Shown: one piece after another, positions 37,293 to 49,200 of the stretch | Layout: every line of letters begins with the position of its first letter | How positions within the stretch are numbered: position 1 is the stretch's first letter | Origin: Brachypodius melanocephalos | Lineage: Eukaryota > Chordata > Aves > Passeriformes > Pycnonotidae | Reading direction: 5' to 3' | Assembly (NCBI GenBank): GCA_013398615.1 | Contig: VZSR01002788.1 | Coordinates: 248,001 to 312,000 of the forward strand | DNA length: 64,000 bases | The notes under the pieces: model-generated | Databases searched by the model: none | Told to the model about the DNA's origin: nothing | The model's input: only the letters and a program-made list of their open reading frames with translations | Program-made: the position numbers and the translations under genes

Positions 37293-40200
37293 CTGCAAGC
37301 AGGAAAAATGATGTGGAAAATCAGAGGAAAACTCTATTGTTAGGATTTGACCTTACAGTCATGGATATATCCTATCCCTCCTTCCTCCCAACATGGTTGA
37401 AGACACTGAAATTGCACTTTCAAAATCCTAAAATACAGCCTCATACAGAAAGAACTCTATCCTTTTATTGGGTTCATTTTGCTATTGATGTAGGAAAAAC
37501 AAGGTTAAAGCACACATACAAAAAAGAAAAAAAGTGCTTTATGAATATTGTGGAATTTTCAATAGGAAAAATCCCCACATATCCCCAAGCACACCACAGA
37601 AACTCCATATGAACCCACTCAAGAAAAATCACTGAAGCACAGCAAAACCGCACAGAGACTACAAAAAACACACACAAAATAAAACATCCTCGTAAACAAA
37701 TACACAAACACACTGAAAACACACACAAAACCCACATGCCATAAAAAACCCCAAACCCAGGCAATAACATTCACACTGAAATCACAAATTTACATGATGA
37801 GAACATGCACAGAAACCACAAAACCCTTAAAACCCACACAAGAACATGAAGAAACCACTAACTCCCCGTAACACCAAAAGAATGCACACAGAAACACACA
37901 CACAAATCCCAAAACCCACAAACCAGCACAACACCACACCTGAAGGCACATAAAAACCCCACAGGATCCAAGACATGAACACACTCCAAGGCATGTACAG
38001 AACCCAGAATTCCCCCTCCAAAACCCATCAGTCTCTCTAAAATTAACAGAAAAAAACCCCAACCCACTAAGAAACACCAAAACCAACCCCCGAAAATATG
38101 TAATATGCCCAAAAAGACCCAAATGAAATTACCAAAACGGTCCCAAGCCTCTCAAAGCAACCCCAAAGCCCCAGTACATGAAGACAACTAAAAGTACATA
38201 AAAAAACCCCAAATCCCACAAAAACCAACAGTCAAAGGCATGTACAGAATCCACAAAACCCATCACAATATACACAAAACCACACATACAGGAACCTCAA
38301 ACCCACACAAGAAACCACACGAAAATGCACATAGCACAAAAATACACACAAAAACACCAGAAAAAAAACCCAACCAACCAACCAAAACCAAAAAAAAACC
38401 AAACAAACAAACAAACAAACCCAAAAAAAACCCAAACCAAACAACCAAAATCATCATCCCCTCACAAAACAAAAGATAAAACCAACAAAACCCAAACCAA
38501 CAAAAAACCCAAACAAAAACCCACAACAACTCCTCTGCTGAGGGCTACTCAACCATGTTAGCTGGTGTTATGGGGAAGGGTCACTTGCACCCCAGGCAGT
38601 GCAGTGTGCCAGATTTGAACAATTTCACATACAAATCAAATAATTTATTACTTCTGCATATGATAGGACAGTCCTGCACACAGCATGGAGGTGCAAGTTG
38701 TGCTGCTGCACTCACTGTGCAGGCAAGATGTGGAGCTTTCCCAACCAGTTTCCAGCAATAAAACCGACTCAAAGATGGCTAACTTTTATTCTCTGGTGTC
38801 TAAAAAAACCCAGTGTAAAATAGTTCAGCCCTAAGAGGAGGCAGAGTACAGTGGTTTACTCCTTCAGCAAATGTGATGGAGAATGACCAACACGGCAAGG
38901 GCATCTGTAAGATATGAGCTGCCCAGCTCATATTGCTGAGTGCTTCCATTCCAGTGCCCCAGAATTTGCAAGAGGCTTCAAGGACTTCCATTTCTAGCTC
39001 ATCAATGCAGTACCAGCACCTATGTGTAAACACTCCTGAATCCAAACAGGGATGCAGCCATCCCACAGACAGCAGGGTCACAGAAGCAGGGAAGGGGTGT
39101 TCTGGAGTGGGAGCTGCCCAGTCTCGCAAGGACACAGCCCCCGAGCCCCAGGCACCATCAGGAGAGCTGGCTGTGCCCAGACATTCCCACCGGCCTCCTT
39201 TTCCACTGCAAATTATTCCGCCCTTCACAAACACTCAATTCTCACTCCCTCGCCAAATGCCTTTCACTTCTACCACCCCTCCCACCCTCTTAAACTTCCT
39301 CCTTCCCCCCGTGGAAGGGGGTCCAAGGTGCAAAGGAGGTTCAGTAGCACCTCCCCCCAGGAGATGAGGATCCAAGAGGGAAGCTTGCAGGCACTCACGC
39401 CTTGGCTTTGGCAACGGGAGACTCCAGTCGGTCTGGAGTTTAAGGCTACAGACTGATGAATTGCTTTAGGTCTGAATAAAGTGGCACTGCCCTAAAAAGC
39501 AGCTCTGGCTGGAAGTTTTCCATCTGTATCAGTAAATCAGGGAGGTGGCTTTATCGGGCAGTTGAACAGACAAAAGGGAAGATGGATTGGGCAGGAGCAG
39601 CAGAGGGGAGCAGAGAGGTGACAATCTACCAGGCCTGGGGGAAAGACACTGGGCACATTTTCCACTCCAAGGGATGGCCAGGCCTTTTCTGAGGAACCTT
39701 GGGATATCCCATCTCTTTTGGACATCTGGTTTATCACAGGAACTATGCCAGAGGAAGTAAAATCTCTAGCACTTGCTTTGGTTTTGGGCACTGCGGGAGC
39801 CATCTGCTGCAGTGATCCTTAACCCTCAGTCTGAGGAAAGCTGAGTAGGCCTGGACTTTTTAGAAAACATGGAAAAGAGGAATCTCAAACTGCCTAAACT
39901 CAAACGCTGTGTGCTGCCTGTGATGGGATGCAGTCCATGCATTCCAACACTTTTCCAAAGAAAATATAAGATGCCTTAATTCTAAGCATAAAGCAGCTAA
40001 CAAGGCAAAAAGCTCCACTTTAAAATCTTGTAAGGGATTTCAAAACCTTATTAACAGGATAGACCTTGACAAGAAAGGCACATTAATGGTACATTTTACT
40101 GAAAATGTTTATTTATTAATTATTTATATTACTTTTCTTCTGCCTTTGAGACCTTTAAAAGAAATCACCTCGGAAGCACCAACGAAAAATTTTTAAATGG

Positions 40201-43200
40201 GAAAATACTAATGAACAGATTTTTTTTTTTTTTTTTATTGGCAGTCTATATTTCAGGAATAGAGCCTGCCAAAAAGTAAGGAAGGGGTTAAGACTCACTG
40301 ACTGCAGCGAGGCATTCTTGTCTTGATGTTTTGCTTAACAGCGTTAGCATTTAAATAGAATTCCCTGGCTTTGAAGCTCACACCTCCCTGTGTGGCAAGG
40401 TGCTGGGCAGGGGGAAGGAGCAGGAGTTTGCATCCTTGTGCTGCCATTGTTAGGCAGAGCCGAGACAGTTTGTATTTGCAAGCCTAGATGAGGTACATTA
40501 CTGCCCAATTTACACCAGCTTGGTCAACAAATACCAGTCTTCAAAAGATGGAGAAACTTGAGAGCAAGGGCTCCTACAGTCAAAATTAAAGTTAAAGGTC
40601 TCCCTGGCACCTTTGGTTTAAAAAAGTAAAAGTACATTAAAGAAATCAAACCTGGCAGCAATCAGAAAAATATTCTAAAGCTGTGGTCTTCAAATTCCCT
40701 TCCTGCTTATGTTAAAGAAAAATGGCTCGAATAAGTGCCATTTTTAGGCCTTTAAGAAAATTAAATTAGACCTTTGGGCAAATTCTTTATGCACATCTTT
40801 GTTTAAAAAACCTCACCTTATTTGTCTGCAGGATCTCTGAAAGAACATTCACACAAACTGGATAAAAGATATGCAAAATATGCCTTGTACAAGATAAGGT
40901 TTTGACCTGTATGACTGCTGTTCCTTTAGGTCAATGAAATATTTATTTTCCATTTTATATGGAACAATATTTTTATCCTAGCGTCCAGGAAACAAAGAGT
41001 CTCCAAAGTCAACAACAAATAATTAAGGTCAGATGATTCTAAAGTTTTGCAAGCCACAGCAAAAAAAAAAAAAAAAAAAATCAGGCTAAAGCCAACTCAG
41101 AAACCTTATCTGGAGTGTGTGTGAAGCAAACCTGGCAATAAAAACTCTGTGAAATACTCTCTGGCTCCTCTCTGTCAAGTCAGGGATCTGATGGGCTTAA
41201 TCAAGGGGCTGGGGCTGGAGTAGAGGCTGCAGCCTGCAAGTTCATTGCAACACTCCCTCAAAGCTGCAGCCCGACAGGCACAGTGAGGAGAAGGCTGCAA
41301 TTTCCCAGTTTGGAACGGGAAGCTGTGCAGCTATGGATGCTTGCAGCAGCTCCCGGATTTGGCTGGGTCAGAGCGGTCCCTCTGGTGCACAGGCACCCCA
41401 CCACTCTGGGAACACACCAGCATTCGCCACAGCACAGACAGAACTGTGTTCATTGTGAGGGAAATGAGATTCATGCTCAAGAAAATTATTTTCTGGGTCA
41501 TACTAGAGATTTAGGAGTGTAGCACTAGACTTGATTTCACTAGAGCACATCAAGACTACTTAAACTTATTAACGAGCTCATCCAGACAGGGATTACAAAT
41601 TAAGTTCAGGCCTTTAGTCACGGACTTAACTTTCTCCAATTGTCCCTGTAATGACAAGCCTTGAACTTGTCAGCTGGAGCAGGACAGCCACACTCTCCAC
41701 TCTGTGGCTGTGAAGCCCTGCCGCCAAGCCAGCAGGAAGTGATTTAACAGAATGAAATGCACAGAGTGTGGAAGCACGTGGAGCACTCGTTGTGTTTTCA
41801 GCCGTGGCTGTAGAGGAAAAAGCCGTGATTTGCAAGTTACCTTCTCGGTCCCCCGCTTCTTTTCTCGAGGCTGGTTCAGCTTGGCTTGTCTGTCCACCAA
41901 AATCTTCTGCCAGTAACGCTGCTCGTGGTCACCTTGGGGGGAAAATCGACATCGAGGAATGTCAATAAACATAGCCACGAGAAGTGGATGCAATATTTTC
42001 TAAGGTAAACACTGATGAAAATACCTGTAAAGGAAACCCAAGGAGTACTTCCATAGCAGTCTTATATTCCCTATCCCTAGAAGACAAATAGAATTGCTCA
42101 CTACCTGTCATCAGCAAAAGGAGCTGAGTTTTAGCTGGTTTCACCACAGCACATGCAGGCCTCTTTGATTTACTGATGTATTCAACCTCTGACACATTTT
42201 AAACAACTACCAAACAGGAGGGGAAAAAAAGTAATTACTGTAAGAACAACTGGGGCTATTTCGTTTCATCAAAACCACTGCCTGGGGACTTCATGACCTG
42301 TCAGAAATATCTGAACACCAGCAGCAATACAAAAGCAAAAAATTCTGCAGCTTTTCTCAGCAGCTGCTTTGCAGGGAAGCAAAGCAGCAGTTTGCCACCG
42401 TTCCTTCTGGTTTGTGATGTAATTATCACAAGGGGGAATTCTGTGATATCATTTTGCACGGCCTCAGGGTTCATCTTCAGCCACAGGGAAGTTTCTGAAG
42501 GATCTCACAAAAGATTCCTCCAAAAGTTAACAACTAAACACAAACAGAATCACAGATGGATACCATCTTTCCAGATGCCAAGCTGAAGATACTTAAAGTC
42601 AAATCCTGAAGAGTAAAATACTACTGGGAAATCTTTAGTCCCTGCTGTAGAGAGCATTAAAGACTCTTTCCTTTTCATCGCTCACCTTCTGCCACCAAGA
42701 AAAACAAAAATCCTTACTGTGAGTCCCTTGTGCATTCCTGGAAAGCTTTTCCATTCTCATTTCAATGAGCCAGTTAGAAAAAAAAAATAAACCTCAAGAC
42801 TATGAATGGAATGCTCCTACAATGTAGTACTTACTCCTAATCTCCTACTACACTTTTATGTGAGGATTCAAAACCAGAGACAGACACAGCTGTAGAACAC
42901 AAGATTTGAGGTTATTTCTGGGTCTCTGAAACACAGAGCACACAGGAGACAAATCCATCTCCAAATGACATTAGCAGCACTCACTGAGTCTCAAACTTCA
43001 ATTAACTTTGATACCATCATGAAGGTTAATGCTTCCATCAAAGCTTCTCCTCCTGCAATCCTTAACTGTCTACATCCCTGCACCCACAGACTGGGTCCTA
43101 AACGAGAATTTAGGCAGGACTGGGATAAAATATTCAAATACAGATGAGGCAGTCTCATATTGATTGTTTAAGCTGTTCTTTTCCCCCATATTTACAATTT

Positions 43201-46200
43201 TTGGTGCATCTCTCAAATACAAAGGTTTAATGAATACACCAAGTTTGTCAGATTTCCTCTTTTTTCTATCCCTCAATCCCACATAGAGGCTTCTCCACAC
43301 TTGACAAACTCATCCAGTCTAATACAAGATACAAATTTAGAACAGCACGGTAATTTCAGAAAAAAATAACACACATTAAAATAAAGTTGAAAAGTAAAGC
43401 CCTAAGGAACCCTTCTAATTCTGGCCTAAATTATTCAACTTCCTGAAAAATAAAGATCCATTAGTAGGTAAGTGCTAAACCCACTTGAAGTGTGTCCATG
43501 CTGTTAGGTCCTTGCCATGTCATTTCACACATATGCTCAGTATTTTCAGGAAAGTATTAATTTAAAATTCTTTTGCATTATCAGAATGTTCTGTTCATAC
43601 AGCTGAAATGTGAATTAAGTTCTATAGTCCTTTGCCACTGCAAGTGAAGCAAATCCATCTAAAAAGAACAGCATTAAGTTTGTAATAGCAAGCAAAAATC
43701 ATCATTTTGCTCTGAATGGTGGCATAAAATCCCTTTTAGTTTCATCAGTTTCACAGTAGCTGCAAAATGAGAAGACTCTCAGGAAAAAACCCAACTAAAC
43801 ATGCAATCTTTTTCTCCTGAGACATCTAAATATATCTATAAATTCATGAGGAACTATTCCTTTCACAGTAATTAAGGCTTCTCCTGTACTTCCATGAAAA
43901 AAAAAGAAGTCTTACCAGCGAGAACTTCGAATTTCCAGTTGTTTTTGATCTGTATTTCCTTGTATGACTTCATGACAGTCTGCGCATCCTCAGGAGTCTT
44001 AAAGCGGACGTGGCATTCGGTGTCTCCCTCCAGCATGTCCACATAAGCCACCTCAGCCAGCACTGCCAGAGCATCCTGCCAGAGCATGAGACAACACACA
44101 CCATAAATCAGCCTTCAAAAAGGCAACTTAAAAAGAGTGACTTTTGACCATTCCATTTGGAGGTCATTAACATTTTCAAAAAGGTCATGAAGTAGGAGGC
44201 AGCAACTGAATTTTGTCATTTAATCGATCAATCTCTTGTCAAAGAGTTTTGAATTAACATTTTTTCCTAAGAAGGTTATAACTGAATTCTGATTTATGAG
44301 CCTGCAGCATCTACCCATCTATCTCTCATCCTGCCCTCCCATTAACAATTTAAAGCAGTAATTCCTGGAAATGCTATGGTATCATTTTACTAATGGAGCA
44401 TCACCCATTTATTTCAACACTGTATCTGACTCTTTTTCAAAAGTAAAAACTGTGTACTACAACGTTGATGGGTCTCAGCCTAACAGAAAAACATCAAACT
44501 TGATTCTACAGATTAAGTGTATAAAAGCAAGCTCATGCATGGCAGATTATTTGAGAAGGGAGCAGTAGTCAAACAAGTCTGTCTTCATGAAGTGACCTCT
44601 GCCTGAAAATTTTCACTGACAGCTGAAGGAAGAAGAGTCACAAATGCTCTTGCAGATGAAGTACTTCACTTGTAATTCCCGCTGTTAGGGAAATTAAGCA
44701 GGACCACACATTCCTAGGCAATTTTGTTCACAGCAGGAAACTCAAGTAAGATGCTTCTATTCAGGAATCACAGACTGCTTTTAACCCTACCAAGGGCAGC
44801 CTTAAAACAAAACAAAAATTAAGTGGCAACACTGTTAAGATCATTTGAGAGCCAACAAAAGCTACTTTCCAGCCTTATTCTGTTATCCCAAAGCCATCCT
44901 TTCATGGAAAACTGAAACAAATCAAAGAGTTCGCTGGAGCTGGCAAAAGTTAGTTGCTTTGAGGAGCACCTTAAGGGAGAAATAGGGAAGCAGTGAAGTG
45001 CAAAATTAAAACATCAAAACAATATTTAAACTACACCGCAAAGACATTTCCAAGTTGTGTGGCATTGCGTAATTGCTTCCATACATCGAGAAATGCAGGT
45101 CAGTTCTGGAAGTCTGAGGGAAAAAAAACAGGTCTGAAAGCAATGCTTAGTGGCAGTTTGCTGCAGCTCATAGCCCAGTAACACAGCAAAGCCAGGGCTG
45201 GTTGCACTTCTGCCTTCCACAAAGTCATGCAACTACTATGGCCAGGAAAAAAAAAAAATAGGAAAGGAATACAAAAAGAATGTAAGTTTTCTGCTGTTTA
45301 AATACTAAGCTTTCCTGTTGCCCACAGCATGTCAAGTGTGACACAAACTTAACCCGGTAAGGTGTATCCTGCAAAGAGGCCCTGAAAGGTTACAGGCACA
45401 ACTTGTAGCACACTCTCTCTGTCTCCAGGGCTCAGACAGCTGCCCACAAACACCCTGAGAAAGATCAGGCTGATCAATCTGAACCCCCACCAGCACTGAG
45501 ATGAGGGTTTTCAATGAGTCTCCCAAGTTGCTTTGGTTCATGTACACACCGAGCCTCACATACCTGCAAGCTGCGGTGACTCGGTGGCCTCCCTAGTTAC
45601 AAATGTTTGATTAACAGTATGATAACCCGAATTTTAAACCTTTCCCTCATCGTCCTGAGTGGGCTGGATACATCCACCAACCTGAGCTGAAGTAGTTCAA
45701 ATTCTTTCCAGCTGTTTCTCATCCCAAAGTGCAATTTGGGAAAGAAAAATCCCGCGTAACATTAACGGAAAATTCACCATCTGGAAAAAGCCTGTTATTT
45801 CATTTGGAAAACGCGTAATATTTCCATTTCAAAAAGATACAGCTTAAAACCGGTATTTTCCTTAAAAAGAAATAATGTGTGTAACTTTTGGGTTGTGTCA
45901 TCACATAAAACTGAAGGTATCTAACCATTTTTTAAATCGAGAAAAACGAACACTTGCATTAGGAAAAAAAAGACACGGAATCAACAAGTTCCACTGCTGT
46001 CACTCTTCCTGAAATGGAGCTTTTGTCATTGCAAAGTTCTTTCTGAAATAAAGAAAATTGGTTTCTCATGCAGAGAGCATCCCCATTAATGATAAAAACA
46101 CCATAAACTTTTAAAAATCCCCACAGGTATACTTTTACAGCTCTCTTGTCAGGATGACTGGCACAGTGACAAATGCAGAACACTGAAGCAGTCTCCAGCT

Positions 46201-49200
46201 CCCTTTTTTTTTTTTTTTTAACTGGGAAGCACTTGAGCATTGCTTATTCTCCTGAATATTTTCATTATAAACTTGACATTGCTCCAAGCACACTAAAGGT
46301 TTGATTTTAGATTGAAACATCCTCCTTTAGCCTATTTTGCCATTGAAAAATCTGCCATTAACAGATACCAAAGAAGAATTTGTACTCAGCTACTGGCCAA
46401 ATAGGTGAAAAAAACAACAAGAAGAAAAAAAAAAAAAATCAGTGAAACTGGGTGAGATGGTATTCCATATTCAAACATTTGGGGGGCAGGGTAAGAGGAA
46501 AGGCTAACAGCTACCCTGAGGTTACAAAGGCATTACCTTGATCTGCTTCCTGCCCGGCAGGGGCTCGGTGCTAATGATCTTCACAATTACTCCGCTGACA
46601 AACTGAGGCCCCATTGTGTTGGCCTTGGCGGGAGGGGCACAATCTTCACTGGTGGCTGATCAAGTTAAAAACGTGGAGGTGAGGGGGGGAAATAGAAAAA
46701 AAGATTTTACATTTATAAGGTTGCAAAAATTAAGACATTATGAAAAGCACGGAAGAAACCATGTAAACAAGCATCAAATATTGCTACTGCAAATTGAGGT
46801 TTATTCAACGAAGGATATCAAGATCGTTCATAGGTTCAAGTAAATTTTAGTATAAGAAACAGTTTCAGGAGCAAGTCTTAGAGAAGTTTTTACAGTCCAT
46901 AGGGTCCTTCCTGTAAAGACATTTTATATTGTACCAATAGTAACCCCGCCGTTTTAGAGTGATTAAAAACATGCAGAGGGCCATTGGAACATCAGTGAAG
47001 AGAAGCACAAAGCACTCGGAGCAAATAAAATAAAGAAGAATTCTAAACCTGAAAAAAAAGTAGAAATTAAACTACGAAGATATAATTCCAAAGCTCCTTT
47101 TATCCTCAGAGCTGATAAAGCCCAATTTCAAGCTGGGTTTTTTAAAATATCTCTGGTACAGTTAAACTCAAGCAGGTCAGGCCCAAGCTGCAGCACCAAA
47201 GAAAGCTGATTGTTATTTACCTCTCTGTGGCTTTATAATTACAATTACCCAAATACATCTGTAAGCCTGGGAAGTGCTACCGAAATATGCTGGAATCACT
47301 TTACTATTTAATTATATAACCCCTAAGTCCCAAATCCACCTAAATACGGGGAGGGGGTTACTTTTACTGTCTGACATTTTGAGAAAACAGCATCATTTTA
47401 CAAGATAAAACCCTGTGGCAGTGTTTCTGCAAGATCAGGGTCTTGCACCACTTCTGTTTGCACACAAGAAACACGAAGAAAAAACGCAACTCAGGATTAC
47501 TTTTGTCATTTTCAGATTTCTGCACACCGGATTCTGTCTCCATCTCTCCCACGGGCTCAGGTTTGATTTGAGACATTGTTTTCTTTAAGGAGGCCATACT
47601 GGCTTTCTGCAGCGCCAAATATTCTTGCTTCAAATCCATCCATTCTGTCCTAAAAGCAGCAACACAGGCACAGGACGTCAGTTGAAAACAAGAAACTGAT
47701 GTTTAGAAACTTAGTGGTAATTTAACAGGTTACAAATAGCTTCAGGTGGACTTGGTGAACAGTGCAGACCATCCTGCCACTGGAGATCTCCCAGCACTTT
47801 GGTCAAATTCAATTTTGTCCCTAACCCAATTTCCCACGACTTTGCTTCAGAGAGTTCCAACAACATCAACCTATCATTGCAACAGAGCCGTTTTGAAATT
47901 TGCTTTAAATATTCAGACAGCATAGAGAAGGGTTTGGTAAACCGTGTTTTCCACTGGAACTACACAGAGCACAGGCACCGAATTCAGACTTAATTCAGAG
48001 ACAGTGAACTCTCAATTCACTGAATTAGTTCAGTGAACCCGCTCCAGTGTCACTACATTAAGAATCAGTCATTAATTTTCTAGAAAAAAAAATCATTGAT
48101 GGAAAATCAACAACTGGTTAAACTCGCCAAAAACCTACCGAGATAAGGACATTCCTCACTATTCAAATGCATTTTGGTTAAAAAATACCCCCCCATGGAA
48201 GCAATTTATATATTTACATACATTTAACATGGAGATGTTTCTGCAAACAGCGAGAGCTTTGCTCCACAGCAACACAATGCCCGCAGTGCCACTGTGAGAA
48301 CGACTCATTGTTACCCTAATCTGTGCTATCAAACAAGCTGATAGAGGATTTTTAAAGAGGAGGATATCTTGTGGTAATGGTTTTAGCTGTTAACAGTGAC
48401 AACTGTATACTTCAAAAAAGCATCCAGACTCACCCGGGATCATACATTCTCAGCAGAGCAAAGGCATTAAAATAACAAAAGACCCACGTAATGATTCTTG
48501 GAGATAAAAAGGCAACACCATCCCACAGCAAGGTTTGGTATAAATACAAGCTCAAGGAGTAACCTGGTGACTTGCCGCGATGGAAGAGGAGACCTTGGAG
48601 CATGACTCAGGCAAGTATTTGCAATGCTTAGACACTTTAAACATTTTACCCCTTTGCTACAATTGAATAACTTTTAACCAAAAGTCTTGTTTGTTGCAGT
48701 TTGCTCAGAATGCCGATGGCACAGGACCGGCTGCGTCGACAACCTTGATTTTTTTTTTAATGTGGACCCCTTTTACTTTAACATGGAGGTGCTTTCTGTG
48801 ATATAAAAAAAGTAAGTGCTTCCATGTTTTAGTAGAGGTGAATCCTGATCGCAATCCTGAAACGCCATCCGGGATTATATATACTTGTTTTGTTTTTTTT
48901 TTTTTTTTTGGCCTGCACTTCAGATGAAGATTTTTGGATCTTGGAATTTCAGACCCGGGAAAAAAAAAGTTTAGCTGCGAGTGGATCTTTTCCAAGAGCT
49001 AAAATCTAAGTGGCAACAGTTCATTAGAAGCGATTTTTAATTTTAAAGGTCTCCCTTTGCTTTAACATGGAGGTACCTGCTGCCTAAAAAAGTAAGTGCT
49101 TCCATGTTTCAGTGGCGGTGGATCCTAATCTCAAAGGCTTCTTAAAGGGAATGCGCTTTTTTTATTACTGCGTTTCTGTTTTAATTTCATATCATTTTCC

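Noticed and set aside
37474..38561. Several long frames on both strands in the A/C tract
   Set aside because: Low-complexity products of stop-poor A/C sequence inside a LARP7 intron. The irregular spacing also rules out a CRISPR-like array.
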